A stretch of 64,000 bases of DNA from Anaspis maculata (GCA_949128115.1 OX421961.1:86411277-86475276); one strand, 5' to 3'. Shown: positions 21,401 through 31,840, counted from the stretch's first letter. The notes: generated by a model not told the origin, from the sequence alone. A program made the numbers and translations.

Positions 21401-23333
21401 TATTTTATATCATATTCGAATACCCCTATATCTTCTTAAGGTTGTATTTCGGAGAAATCAGCGTATCAAAATTGAATAAGGTCGTCTCAAGACATAAGAT
21501 CTGACTATGAATACGGGCCCAGGTCTGCCTTCCCTTCGATAATAGACTATTTCTATTCAAAGCATAGCAGTCGAGTTTTGCATGCAGAGGATGGAAGTGA
21601 ATTGAAGCAAGATGCCGGATATTTTATACTCAATATGGACAGAAATTCACCCAATAAAGTCGAACCATATGTCAAAGAGCTGTCAAAAGCTAAACCGATA
21701 GATGATGACTGTGATAAGTTCTTATTTTGCGGACTCCCCATATCTCATTCGCGGATGACTCAGATAGTGTAAGTTATTTTACCGGGTGTTTATAAACGTT
21801 TGTGATCGCATCGCCTTTGGAATCCGCTCTCGATCACTACAATTGCGCCTGTTACTACGTTTTTCGGCCTGACCCAAGCCTGCCGCGATCACAGTCTCTT
21901 ATAAACACCCCGTATTTTTGTGTAACCACCTGAATTCACCTGTGTAAAATCTTGATTGTAGAAGGGAATCTACTTGGATTCCAGCAGGCCCTCCAATAGT
22001 TCCAGAAACGGTGTCACTTAACTGGACAAAGGCTGATGTTTCTCCCTCGGTAATGCGGTATAGTGTTTCGATAAAAGGTGAGTACTGATAAGTATTTTAA
22101 AAAAACAACTTGATAAATTGCGCAGGGTGGGCGAGGGAAGACCACATAGCGTGTGGTATACCGCTTCAGTCGGAATAAACCTCGACTGCAGCAACGCGAA
22201 GCGAAGTCAGAATTTGGATTAGTCGGCCCCTCGTCTGAATTCTGAACAAGCTGTTAAACCCTCCCTCGAATGGCTTTGGGCAAGCCTCTTCGAGTATTAC
22301 ACCTGTAACCGGAAATGTGTAGAGGATAATCGCCAGAGCAGGCGGGGGAAGGACTTGTCAAAAAACGAACCAGCGTAGGCACCGAGTATTAATATACCTG
22401 GACCTGCGTTGGGGCGTTGGGGGTCTGGCGATATCTCGGATGAATCTGATGCTTGGCGGCCTCAGTGCCTGGATGAACAAACCATCAAGCATCCATTCAT
22501 CACATTGCGGCTCGGTGAGTCCGGCTGATCTGGGGAGGTGAAGCAATGAGCCTATGTGAAGACCTATGTGCCAGATGGAACTATATTCCCTCGCTTTTCC
22601 CCCAGTAAATCCAGAAAGATGGGTGAGGACAGGAAGTGTTTATGTTTGGTAAATCAACTGTCACATCAGTCTCCTTGACCTGGCTTCACTTCATCAGTCG
22701 TCTCATGGCTAGCCAGATCTTGGAAGAAATACGAAATTATACCATTTGCTCAAAAGAAAAAGCGGAGTCACTCCCTCCCGACTTTTCAACTTCTTCCAAC
22801 TTTTGAAATGATTGATTTTATGATAGTAACGGCTTCTTAAAACGAAGGTTGAAAAACTGCGCAGTTTTGAAAGCCGATACTGATCATAAATCAATTTCCA
22901 GAGTTGAGAGAAGTTGAAAAATTGAGGAAAAATTGCTCAGGTTTTATCCTTCCAGCAAACATACAACATTATGTTTCCAGGTCCTGATCACACGGTCGTC
23001 TTCTTATCAGCAAAAAAGAACTACACTATCAAGGGCATAAACCTATTAGATCGCATGCCTCCAGCCGAAAGCACAATGGAATGGAATGGAAGGCCCATCT
23101 ATTATATTTTTCATATTTATGGGAAGGGATACGCTCCATTGAACTTCACGTTTGACGTGGAAGTTCCGCCTAGAGCAGATAGGAGGGTGACCACTGAAAT
23201 TACGATAAATGGCATTTACGTTCATGAAGATAGAAACGTTCACATGCCGCACTACAACGACTTTTTGAACAAATTCCCAGATTGGGCCGATGTTACACCT
23301 TACTTAGCACACACAGAGTCATGGTGGGTCTGA
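9499..23333 (+). CDS. ERMP1: ERMP1-like ER metallopeptidase family protein, catalytic exon degenerate
   Basis: Nine coding exons: 9499-9717, 9770-10496, 10870-11435, 19609-19786, 19852-20040, 20334-20473, 21563-21768, 21962-22077, 22981-23333. All introns are GT-AG and phases agree throughout, giving 897 residues from ATG 9499 (human ERMP1 is about 904). ATG 9499 (MERRNFKLD) aligns with MSRRYDFKVD of the upstream cassette; ATG 9454 is in frame further out. Exon 1 has one membrane segment and exon 2 the M28 fold, but the ligands are changed: HFD becomes QFY, one Asp of SDD is missing, NGAEE becomes SGGEA and NLEAAG becomes VLDAVG. It is therefore predicted to be a pseudo-peptidase. Exon 3 keeps YHTKYD (the last M28 His) and starts the multi-pass region, which continues through exons 4-6; exons 7-9 form the C-terminal luminal domain, ending ESWWV. 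Exon 2 ends at A/GTAAAA, adding three residues relative to the family. Intron 3 is 8.2 kb, full of hairpin elements. Confidence 0.85.
10534..10842. mobile_element. MITE family C, copy 1, filling ERMP1-like intron 2
   Basis: A palindromic element of 309 bp with ends AAGGACGGAGTTGAATTGG and the complement. Its core repeats GGTTTGAGCCCATTGGCATT and its inverse. It makes up most of the 373-bp intron 2 (10497-10869); without it the intron would be about 64 bp, like its neighbours. Confidence 0.85.
11457..13615. repeat. Long hairpin element 1, arms about 1 kb, in ERMP1-like intron 3
   Basis: The left arm (11457 to about 12473) is inverted at about 12600-13615. Paired landmarks: AGAAGACCCTCCTTCGCAAT with ATTGCGAAGGAGGGTCTTCT, TTCTTCCTGGACCATGAAGA with a near match at 12927-12950, and ACCAGAACACTACACCATGC near the loop with its imperfect inverse. 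The loop is about 125 bp. No transposase is present. It would form a stem of about 1 kb in the sense pre-mRNA. Confidence 0.85.
13874..14257. repeat. Possible inverted-repeat-bounded element
   Basis: TATATCCCATTCACG at the left end and its complement at the right end bound 384 bp of non-coding sequence. Only the ends pair. The element status is tentative. Confidence 0.4.
14861..15810. mobile_element. Inverted-repeat element with a small Cys-rich frame; hosts MITE B
   Basis: Ends ATAATACAGGTTTCCT and AGGAAACCTGTATTAT, with further pairing inward. Inside, an ATG at 15030 opens a 44-codon frame beginning MENKCCGSLCKST, which faintly resembles the start of a THAP zinc finger as in P-type transposases; this is weak. 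A family B MITE is inserted at 15317-15495. Non-autonomous. Confidence 0.55.
15317..15495. mobile_element. MITE family B, copy 1
   Basis: A palindrome of 179 bp with ends GGCCGCTATTCTTGAATCG and the complement, flanked by CTG on both sides (a likely 3-bp target duplication). The core repeats TACATTCCGCAGTACACT in both orientations. A sister copy lies at 35074-35251. Confidence 0.85.
15865..16316 (+). pseudogene. Tc1-like DDE transposase fragment
   Basis: Conceptual translation shows GRNARPHSARIVN, then after stops WPARSPDCNTIEH, EEWRNIP and a C-terminal SSITRLVKAVL. These are the hallmarks of Tc1-type transposases (DNARPHxAR, DWPxxSPDLNPIEH). In-frame stops, an oligo-T insertion near 15965-15989 and replacement of the Asp of DNARPH by Arg show that it is dead. 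Only the C-terminal third was recognised. Confidence 0.75.
16362..18766. repeat. Long hairpin element 2, arms about 1.1 kb, in ERMP1-like intron 3
   Basis: GTCGTCAGTTGAAGTGGGAC at the left end pairs with the right end at 18737-18766. Near the centre, CTTGAGCTAGAGCTTCCGGA pairs with 17843-17870, placing the loop near 17740. The arms are diverged, and the left arm has an extra segment at about 16560-16860. Fragments of a related element lie near 46.4-46.9 kb. No protein is encoded. Confidence 0.8.
18767..19608. other. Rest of ERMP1-like intron 3
   Basis: No gene is recognised. A single ACAGGGTGATTGAAAAAC motif at about 19201 resembles the ends of other elements here, but no partner end was found. 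Confidence 0.4.
20577..20687. repeat. Small inverted-repeat element in ERMP1-like intron 6
   Basis: AGTGATTGAATAAATTTCTC at the left is matched by its near-perfect complement at the right, around about 70 bp. Non-coding. Confidence 0.65.
20800..21280. other. Part of ERMP1-like intron 6, nothing recognised
   Basis: Non-coding. A short inverted repeat, GTACAATAGTATATTATTGT and its near complement, lies at about 20925-20965. Confidence 0.4.
21281..21520. repeat. Inverted-repeat element upstream of ERMP1-like exon 7
   Basis: Ends GGACCGTATTCATAGT and ACTATGAATACGGGCCC over 240 bp. It ends 42 bp before exon 7, close to its branch-point and acceptor region. Confidence 0.65.
21780..21914. repeat. 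Short inverted-repeat element in ERMP1-like intron 7
   Basis: CCGGGTGTTTATAAACG and TTATAAACACCCCG bound about 135 bp that fill most of the 193-bp intron. Confidence 0.6.
22078..22980. other. ERMP1-like intron 8, nothing recognised
   Basis: 903 bp without a recognised exon or paired element. The middle (22130-22560) is noticeably more GC-rich than its surroundings and could be a foreign repeat of unknown type. Confidence 0.4.
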
Positions 23334-23438
23334 GCAGCTGCAGTCAGTTTTTAACTTTTTAATACTCAAAGTTGATTTTGAATTATTCTAAGATTTGAAT
23401 ATCACTCTGTTATTACTACTCAGGTACAAGGAGATTAC

Positions 23439-23444
23439 AATAAA
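23439..23444 (+). terminator. Polyadenylation signal of the ERMP1-like gene
   Basis: AATAAA lies 105 bp after the stop codon (TGA 23331-23333). Minus-strand AATAAA motifs (plus-strand TTTATT) at about 23463 and 23584 could end the facing ATP synthase gamma transcript, so the two 3' ends are close or overlapping. Confidence 0.6.
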
Positions 23445-23714
23445 TATTTTTATTAATGTGTTCTTTATTATTGTTGCACAACTTCACAACATACAATAAC
23501 GCCAAAAATTTACAGAGCAGATGTAGAAGTAAAACGGATGCAAAAACCTGAGATGGTGAATTTGGTGACTTTGAGCTTACGTTTTTATTCTGTTCCACTC
23601 TTACATCATACAGCGTTTTTTCAACTATTGGTGTACTTTTTAGCAAATCAACAAAATCCCGCTTAAAATGTTTCATCTATTGTAAACCTATTGATTCTTA
23701 TTTACGGCGATGAT

Positions 23715-26700
23715 TTAAAGGGCCGAAGCACCAGAAATAATTTCAATCAACTCCCTGGTGATGACGGCCTGTCTGGTGCGATTGAAGGTCAAAGTGAGCT
23801 TATCAATCATCTCGCCCGCATTCTTGCTGGCGTTGTCCATGGCAGTCATGCGAGAAGATTGCTCACTGCAAGCACCCTCTTTCATCGAGTAGAACAGCAG
23901 GGATGCCAAAGAGAACTCGAGGTAGCTCTGGATGACATCGCTGTCCAAAGAGTCATAAACGGACAACTTGGGAGCAGTCTGTTGAAAAAAATTGCAACAT
24001 TAAATTTGCATTACTCGAGAAAATGGCTGTGGTGGTTATACCTTGACGGCTTCCAAGCTGAACACTGGCAGAGTTTGGGTGCTGTAAGACACAACAGACT
24101 TGAAGCGATTGTAGATAATCTGACCAGCGCCAAAAATGTATTCGGACTTAATGATGGCGTCAGCTAATTTTGAGGCATCGAGGAACGTCGGCGGCAAACG
24201 GCCGATTTCGTTGGCGGCCAAGATGATGTTCTTGCCGTAAATGCGCTGAAGAATCGCGCGGGACTTGTCTCCAACGCAGACCACCTTCACATTAGAAGCG
24301 TTTTCGGCCAATGCGTTACGGATGTAACGTGCAACGCTGGTGTGAACAGCACCGCACAGCCCTTAAACACAGAGACATCAGATATTTTATTATGTACGTA
24401 CAATATACAGGGTGACAATAAAAGAAGTGCAAAAATGACCTGATTTCAGCAAGGTTTTAAGAATACAAGTTACAGAATTTTCCAAGTCACATTTTTTCAA
24501 AGCGTACATCAATATTGTTTTGGACTTTAGATCACAATGTATTTTTTTTCAAAAAATTACTAGTTTTTTAATGTGATTTATGGATTGGGAATTGAGGAGT
24601 AAAACCAAGCACTCATAATAAGACAAAGTGGCAACTATGGCAATATTAATGCAATGAATACTTGCCACTGGTGCATTATGAATGATCCTGGGCTATTTAA
24701 CATGAGTATAATTATGTCACAGCATGCTTGATTTACTATAGTCCCAAAAGGGGTCCGCTTGCTTCCTTACCACTTCCGAAGACCGGCCAGTGGGATCAAA
24801 TTGTTTCACGGTACATTTGATACTACTATTGTATACATTCTTGTCAAATGTCAAAGGTCAGCAAAACCGCTGGCAGTGATTGCACCAAAAAAATGTTGTG
24901 AGCGACACATAACTTTCTGGGCGGTATCCAGAGACGTCAGTTATGATTTTGATTTAAGCACCCCTTCGGGAAGGAGGGACTTGATTGAGAAATGAAAAGT
25001 CAACCGACCGTCCTGAAAGACTAGCTTGCGTATTCACATCAAAAAGCACTGCGGTTCAAATAGTTTCAAGGGCTGCACAACCTCATTTGTTTAAATATTC
25101 AGTTTCATAGGGAAAAGGTTCTTTCTTGGTTTATTTTCAACTGGAAAACACTCGAGAAATTGGAAAAAAAGCTGGGAAATATTCAAGAACCGATTACCTA
25201 ATGTCTCAAAAATTTGGCGAAAATCGGTTCACAGGTTAAATACCTGGGGCGGAGTTCTAACTATTTGCACTTCAGCGCCCCAAACAACATGTGAAATGAC
25301 TCTTCAAGCCCATTACAAGGGTAGATATTAAACCATACCGGACAGAACAAGAGTTCTAAAAACTAAAACGAGGGCTGAGCTCAACGGGGCTCCAAGAGAC
25401 ACATGAAGACACCAGGAGCCGTATTCTCTAACTCGCTATGCAATCGAACCGACAGATATCGCTATCGGTAGTCAGGCAAAAGCCAATCACAATGGTGCTT
25501 GCCTAGCTACCGATAGCGATATCTGTCTGTTCGAGTGCATAGCGAGTTAGAGAATACGGCTCCTGGAGCCCTATTTTCGAAACCGGGGAACAGATCATCA
25601 GGTGATGATGCCTAGGTGACAGCCAATCACAGCCCTGGTTGCCTAGCAACTTCGCATAGGAACGAATCACACGTTTCCCGGAAATAGGGCCCCAGGGGAC
25701 CGACAGGCATCAAAGTAAAAAGACAAAAGGGCGCCCGTTTTGGCCTCAAACAGCAAAAGCAAACCCAATAGGCACACAAGATATGGGATTGCTACAAAAC
25801 GACACGAGTGGGGGCTCCATCAGGCCTTCAAACGACAGGAAGATACACGGGGCCCTGGTACCGAACCACACAAGAAGCGGCACACAAGACAGTTTGCAAG
25901 AATACATCAAAAGGATGAGCATACTGGAGTTCCGGAAAAAACAACGGGCTTAGTCAAGTGTCGTTGGAGCCTCAAACGACACTTGAAGACACGAAGTATC
26001 GGGGCCCGCTGTTGCCTTGAACGGCACAAAAAACACAAAAGGGGACATACCTATATCTGCAACAATCGTGCGTCCGCCAGTTTGACATGGATACCTATAA
26101 ACTTTGTCAGGCTGATGTAACAAAATTCACAGGTTCGGTTGCTAAGGATTAGAAAATGGGTCGAAGCCCGGGTGAACAGCCAAGCCCGGGTGGCTCGCCG
26201 GGTGGTATCGCCGAAGAAAAAGTTGGAAAATTTATAGCGCCCGTCCGGGAAATCGTGGGAAACTCTAACTGCAAACTTTTATTGTGTTGCTTTCTGCCAT
26301 CCAAATTAGGTTCCAATCCATCAGAGAGATTTTGAATAACTGAATGGTGAATGGTAAATTTTCTAACTTTGAATTTTTTTATTATTTGACAGAATGTTAG
26401 ATAGAGAAATACATTTAACTATCCTGAATACGGTTTTCAAGGGCTTTCAAACGACATATTGCAAGTCAAGCTTCGTGAGATATAAGTTCTGTCATTTGTT
26501 GATAGTGACACTTGTTTGACAGATGACAGTCAAAAACTAATGGCTCATTGCACAGTAAAACCATGTCTGCATACCAAAGTTCAAGTCGATCGGATCAACG
26601 GTTCGGCAGTTATCATGGAAGATGATAACGCAATCAATCGTCTTGGGGGACCACGAAATTGATATATCCGTCGAAATCTCGAATCATCATCATCAATCAA

Positions 26701-29254
26701 GTTGGTGGGGTCCAGGAAGGTAAAATCATAAAGAAATCAAAAAGTCTTGATATTGTTTAAAAAACAATACTAAAAACATACTATGATCAAAAGTCCAAAA
26801 CAGTTTTGTTATATTGATTTAACGTTTCCCGAAAATGTAACTAAAAAATCTTACAGCCGAATGTATCAATCCTGATTGTATTGAGAAGTGTACAGGGTGT
26901 TCACGTTAAGATTGATCCCCCACTAGCTGCCTTATCCCTGGGACAATTTCAAAAAGAAAAACTGATTCTTGAAGGAGTTTTGCCCAAGTTTTAGAATTTG
27001 CCCATACAAAATTTCTAGGGTCCGGTGTAATCACAGAGGGTGTAATAAAGGGCAACACGATTTCGATAATTCCAAAAATGAGAATAGATTGAAAACACTG
27101 TCCTAGAACGTTTTCTGAAAGAAAATTTGCGGATCATCCACAAACTTTTGAAAAAAAAAATAAGAAAGTTACGAAAATACGTAGTGTATTATTGACGCCA
27201 GACAGTTATGCAACTGCACAAACGCAGTGAAATTGAAAATAAACCAAAGATAACAGTCACTAACGGGACCGGGAGCAAAACAGGGGTGTTGGGCGGGGAG
27301 AATCTAAAATTAATGCGCAGTACAACAAAGAAGAAGGCAGAAGTTCGCTGGAAATGGTGGAAAGATCATAGTAACACATTTAATTTCGCATGGAGAAGGC
27401 AATGAACGCCAGGAACGAAGGAGCAAAACAGACATGATACGGGACCGGGGAGCAAAAGAGGGGGGTTGGGTGAGGTGAAGCTAAAAACAACTCGACGCAC
27501 AACAAAGAAGGAAAGAAAGAATCGGTCAAACTCGTGAGAAAAGCATAAGAAAGTGACCAGCGGGACCGGGGAGCAAAACAGGGGTGTTGGGCGGAAAGAA
27601 TCTAAAAGTAATGCGCAGTACAACAAAAAAGGAGGCAGAAATTCGCTGGAAATGGTGGAAAGAGAAGAAGAAGGCAGAAATTCACTGGAAATGGTGGAAA
27701 GAGCATAGAAACACATTTTATTTCGCTCCTTCGTTCAACGCTGTCAAAGGTTGACAGATGGAAGAGAGACGTCAGAGGAACGTCAACTGCCAAAAAAAGA
27801 ACAGCAACATGCGGTGGTTGTCATGGCAGCAACGAAGAAATGGACGCAAAAAGAGAGCACTTTCAAGTGACGATTTAATATGAGTAAATCCCATCCATCC
27901 GTACCTAAATAATTGTCTCGAAATTGCATAAGGAAGAGAATGGTGGTAGAATTCTTACTGTAAAATGTGCGATTGCCGTTGCCCTTCATTACACTAGCAC
28001 CAATTTCTAAACCATTTTACAGGGTTTCGCAAAAAAAAAACAATTTCATCAACATACAGTGGATGCAGTCTTTTATCCTGATTACAACGAAATATAGTAC
28101 CTACGGGTTCATTTGACAAACAAACTGTCAAAATATTAATTATGAAACAGTTGAAAATATAGAAAAATCACAATCAAACCGATTTGGAGAATTTTTTTCA
28201 ACAACCTATAATTTTTTTGAACAATGAACCCATAAGTGCTGTATATATTTGTATTGAGGACAAAAGTCTGCACCCACTGCATTATTAAAACAAAAGTGAA
28301 TGTAATAAAACTAGGTAATTTTTTTGCGATACCCTGTATATTATGTGTATCTAGAAAATTTGTATGGGCCAATTTGAAAAATTCAGCAAAAATCTTTGAA
28401 ATTGGTTCAGGGATAAGCCAGCTAGTGGGGGGGGGGTCAATCTTAACGTGAACCCTGTACTATTATGAATCGCACAATTTTGACCAGTTTTGTTGCTATG
28501 AGAATGAGGCTCCCATAATCAAAACTATGGGACAGCCTAGCTATGGTGGCTATAGAAAGGTAATGAATGGGCCTATGCTAAGACTAGATCCAGGTCCTAG
28601 GCGCTAAGCTCAGTGATGGCTCTATCAACAAACACTTTGTGTTGCTCTAGGCTGTTCAATTTTTTATTAAGAGTAAGAAATGTAGGAAGAAAATGGAACT
28701 AGACCAATACTGGGATTAGGAGAAACTAAATTCTGATTTTCTGATTCACCAAAACTGCTAGCAAAAATAAGTTACATCATGAATATCCGCCAACACCCTT
28801 GCAGGAAACGGTATGGCGCGTCCGCTATCTGCTAAAATTGCTGGTATCATCACCGCCCAAGTGTTTTACAAGCTAGGTCAGATATTTCTTGAAAATCCTA
28901 TGCCGATTCGTCACCTTTCTATAGCCACCATTACCATAAGTCCAACTGACCTCTGTCTGAAGTGATGGCAATAAGAAGCTTTTGGGGAACATCTTCAGGA
29001 GCAGTGATTTCCGCCTTTTCGTAGAACTGAGCGGACCCGAGTCCGATGGGTCTGGCCTGCTTCAGGTCACGTTCAGCCCTGGCGTACTTGGCAGCTGATA
29101 CCATCTTCATGGACTGAGTGATCTTTTGGATGTTCTTGACGGACTTGAGACGAATGGAGATCGACTTGAGCGTGGCCATGCCACGCTGCTGCTGCTGTGC
29201 CTGCACATTTTGGGCCACCAACGGCACCAACGTTCCTCCAAATCGACCCAACAT
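23715..29254 (-). CDS. ATP5F1C: ATP synthase F1 subunit gamma, mitochondrial
   Basis: Coding exons on the minus strand: 29254-28951, 24361-24042, 23978-23715 (295 residues, close to the usual 298). A further leader exon ends at 29486 (donor GTTAGT), and the first coding exon begins at 29263, nine bases before the ATG. The product is the rotating central stalk of the F1Fo ATP synthase in the mitochondrial matrix. Exon 1 has a targeting peptide and the N-terminal helix [17 protein letters not shown]; the junction restores SDRG/LCGAVH; exon 3 ends with the family C terminus ([19 protein letters not shown]). Intron 1 (24362-28950, 4.6 kb) is packed with repeats; intron 2 is 63 bp. It converges with the ERMP1-like gene and diverges from the EF-Tu gene. 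Identification is firm. Confidence 0.96.
24362..25414. other. Repeat-derived part of ATP synthase gamma intron 1
   Basis: No exon is recognised. An ACAGGGTGACAATAAAAG motif stands at about 24411. The segment at about 25130-25240 is a diverged copy of 56275-56390 (family I). Confidence 0.5.
25415..25563. mobile_element. MITE F1 (palindromic)
   Basis: 149 bp with ends GGAGCCGTATTCTCTAACTC and the complement; the palindrome is nearly perfect over about 60 bp per arm. The loop contains AGCCAATCACAATGG. It lies immediately next to F2. Confidence 0.85.
25565..25692. mobile_element. MITE F2 (palindromic), next to F1
   Basis: GGAGCCCTATTTTCGAAACC at the left pairs with GGAAATAGGGCCCC at the right. 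The core again contains AGCCAATCACAGCC. It appears to be a different family inserted beside F1. Confidence 0.7.
25693..26100. repeat. Degenerate tandem repeat split by the F1/F2 insertion
   Basis: Variants of GGGGCTCC followed by TCAAACGACAC and GAAGACAC recur every 60-100 bp, with one unit on the far side of F1/F2 (25380-25414). The reading frame at 25740-26120 is not convincing as a gene. Confidence 0.45.
26250..26700. repeat. Repeat family I, copy in ATP synthase gamma intron 1
   Basis: Matches 56745-57250 through landmarks TTTATTGTGTTGCTT, CAAGTCGATCGGATCAACGG and GGATATATCCG-like ends. The nature of the family is unknown; no coding capacity was seen. Confidence 0.65.
27265..27715. repeat. 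Family J tandem units
   Basis: Three or more units start CGGGACCGGGGAGCAAAACA or close variants, at about 27266, 27440 and 27560. They continue with TGTTGGGCGG, AATCTAAAA, GCGCAGTACAACAAAGAAG and GCTGGAAATGGTGGAAAGA. Diverged units recur at 62.8-63.0 kb. Confidence 0.65.
28019..28337. mobile_element. Nested inverted-repeat element
   Basis: Ends ACAGGGTTTCGCAAAAAAA and TTTTTTGCGATACCCTGT, with inner pairing of GTGGATGCAGTCTTT against AAGTCTGCACCCAC. It lies near the right end of the 26890-28460 element. Confidence 0.7.
28542..28931. repeat. Inverted-repeat-bounded element next to the gamma exon 1 donor
   Basis: TGGTGGCTATAGAAAGGT and its complement bound about 390 bp. The right end lies about 20 bp from the splice donor of ATP synthase gamma coding exon 1. 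Confidence 0.6.
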
Positions 29255-29486
29255 GATTGCGACCTGCGGAAATTTGCAAGTCAAAAGCAAAACCAACCGG
29301 GACTGCCACCTTATTATGTAAGAGACGTCACATAATCGAATCGAGTTCTAAAGGGAGTCTCAAATGCTCTCTCAAAGCGCTATCGGGTTACAATTTAATA
29401 GTTCAAGTGAACTGAGCTTGACTGGAAGTCCTTCTGAATGGGAGATTGATGGAAATTAGAAAAATTAAACCACACCATCACTAACC

Positions 29487-29771
29487 TGGCCACTTCAGTA
29501 GTTGGGTCGCGGACTTGCAGACAGAGTAGGGGAGTAAGTCAGCGGCAAAATCGTCAACTAGAAAGATTTGTTCGGTGCATGTTGGGTTTCGATCAATTTT
29601 CGCTCTTATGTTCGACTTGCATAAAGACAGGAACATCAAAGCATGATGCGACTGACAGCGCCATTTGACATCTGTCAAGCTACTTTCGCCGACTGACATT
29701 TAATTTGACATTGTTGACAGCTCTTGTGAAATGTGCTATAATTTTCACTATTCACAAAGAAAACACGCGAA
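29487..29771. promoter_or_regulatory. Divergent promoter, ATP synthase gamma / mitochondrial EF-Tu
   Basis: 285 bp separate the gamma leader exon (minus) from the EF-Tu start codon (plus). There is no TATA box at a sensible position. TTTGACATCTGTCA lies at 29664-29677, followed by further TGACAT/TTGACA motifs to 29722; an almost identical TTTGACATCTGCCA lies at 32051-32064 upstream of EEF1E1. Co-regulation of two mitochondrial genes is plausible. Confidence 0.6.
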
Positions 29772-31382
29772 ATGTCGAATATAAAGACGTTTTCAAAGTG
29801 CATTTTATTAAAATACCAGAGAAAAACTTTCACTTCCTTGAGTATTGCTACTATTGCTAGACATTCAAATAGGGGTTGTCAAACTAACCATAACCTCAAC
29901 CTGCGACTTTCGGCGTTTGCCGCCCCAAGTTTAATTAGAAAATACAGCACTAGCGCTCCTGAAAAACCGCACATCAATGTAGGAACAATCGGGCATGTAG
30001 ATCACGGAAAAACTACGTTGACGGCTGCAATTACGAAGGTTCTACAAAAAAACGGCCTGGCAGAATACATTTCCTATGATCAAATTGACAAAGCACCTGA
30101 AGAAAAAGCCAGAGGTTTGTAAATTGATCCCAAGTGCCAGAAGCGTGGAATACAAACCAGCTTCCATTCCAGGTATCACAATAAACGCCGCACATGTTGG
30201 GTACAGCACAGATAAACGACATTATGCTCATACGGATTGTCCCGGCCATGCAGATTATATAAAAAACATGATTTCTGGTGCTTCTCAGATGGACGGTGCC
30301 ATACTAGTAGTTGCAGCAGATGATGGACAAATGCCACAAACTCGAGAACATTTGCTTCTGGCTAAACAAGTGGGTGTTAAGAAAATTGTAACGTATGTGA
30401 ACAAAGCTGATTTAGTTGATAGGGAGGTAATTACAACAACACAAAACGCTAATTATATCAAGTAATACCAGTATTGTAGGGATTGGAAATTGTTGAATTA
30501 GAAGTTAGAGAACTTTTGGAAGATTTTGGATTTGACAGTGAAAATTCACCTGTAATCTTTGGGTCGGCTTTGGAGGCCCTAAATGGAAAAGACTCAGAAC
30601 TTGGAGAGCAATCGATTAAGAAACTGTTGGAAAGCTTGGATAGTTACATTGCTCCACCTGAACGTGATTTAACGTCACCATTCATGCTTCCCATTGACAA
30701 CGCGTTTCTGGTGTCTGGCAGGGGTACAGTGGTCATAGGAACGTTATTGAGAGGCATTCTCAAAAGGAATGCACCAGCAGAGCTGCTGGGTTTCGATACA
30801 AAATTAAAAACGACTGCTTCTGACCTTCAAGTTTTTAAAAAAAGTATCCCAGAGGCAAGACATTTACCTATAATATTTATTATCATACCATATTATATCA
30901 AATTCTAGATCAGAGCCGGAGAAAATGTTGGGGTATTACTCAGAGGAGTTAAGCTAAAGGATGTGCAACGTGGCATGCTATTGTGTGCTGCTGGTAGTAC
31001 GCAAATTTCAAATAGATTTACTGCAAGCATCTATTTTCTTTCTAAAAATGAAGGAGGTCGGTCCAGGCCTATCACCGGCAAATACATTCAGCAGCTTTTC
31101 AGTAAAACATGGAACGTGTCTTGTAGAATTGACTTAGGTTTTGTTTCTTTTCCTAATTTTTAATAATTCTGTAATAGCACAATTTTTTTAGATGGCAGTA
31201 TTGAAATGATCATGCCTGGAGAACATGGTAAAGGTCATTTGACTTTGCTGTGTAAAATGGTGATGCTTCCAGGACAGCCTTTTACAATTAGAGAAAATAA
31301 TGTTACAGTGGCAACTGGTTTAGTTGTTAGTACTTTACCCGAAGTTTATATTGAAAAAAATTTAGGGAAACTTGAACTGTAA
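29772..31382 (+). CDS. TUFM: Mitochondrial elongation factor Tu
   Basis: Exons 29772-30114, 30173-30426, 30480-30854, 30909-31137, 31192-31382; 463 residues with consistent phases. It is the GTPase that delivers aminoacyl-tRNA to the mitochondrial ribosome. G-domain motifs are GHVDHGKT (74-81), ARGITI in switch I, DCPGH (136-140) and NKAD (191-194); domains 2 and 3 follow ([21 protein letters not shown]). The N terminus is a typical mitochondrial presequence, then [14 protein letters not shown]. Domain 2 is rather divergent ([17 protein letters not shown]), so this may be the second insect paralogue. Intron 3 appears to be GC-AG (GAG/GCAAGA at 30855); the other introns are GT-AG. A polyadenylation signal AATAAA follows at 31403. 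Confidence 0.93.
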
Positions 31383-31710
31383 GTTTGAAAATGTGAGCAG
31401 TAATAAAATTTTATCAACTTTGAGTTACTAATGGATTCATTATTACACCAAAAACAGTGCTCTAATGGATCATATTATTAAACTGTTTTTCAGCCAATGG
31501 GAACAATTTATTGCCAATAGAAGGTAGACGAACGTCAGTTTTGAAGTGTCACCTGTCAGATGTTTCTATTTTTAGCACCCAGAATTTCCAACTTCTTGGC
31601 GATTATCAAGAAAAGGTAGATAGGTATAATAGTTTATCCAAACTATTGAATGATGCACGCATTATCACGCGCATACATGCCTGCATTTTTTAGTAAGTCT
31701 GGATAAAGCA

Positions 31711-31840
31711 TAGTATTCTACTCGCGGGTAATGGCTATTACTCATTCGGATGCTTTACGACACTCGCCAAGGCTCGTATCGGCAAACTGCATCCTCATGA
31801 GTAAGAAGCAATCATTACCCGCTTGTTGAATAATATACTC
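31711..31840. repeat. Short inverted-repeat element downstream of EF-Tu
   Basis: TAGTATTCTACTCGCGGGTA at the left pairs imperfectly with CATTACCCGCTTGTTGAATA at the right, and GCATCCGAATGAG-type arms pair closer in. Non-coding. Confidence 0.55.

Larger units (their letters stand above)
26890..28460. mobile_element. Inverted-repeat element of 1.57 kb with internal tandem repeats
   Basis: Ends GTACAGGGTGTTCACGTTAA and the complement, with pairing continuing for about 60 bp (GATCCCCCACTAGCTG against CAGCTAGTGGGG). It contains the family J tandem units at about 27265-27700 and a second inverted-repeat element at 28019-28337. No transposase was found. Confidence 0.75.

Noticed and set aside
25740..26120. 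126-codon open frame as a gene
   Set aside because: It lies in degenerate tandem repeat DNA inside an ATP synthase gamma intron, has no signal or domain, and its composition follows the repeat.
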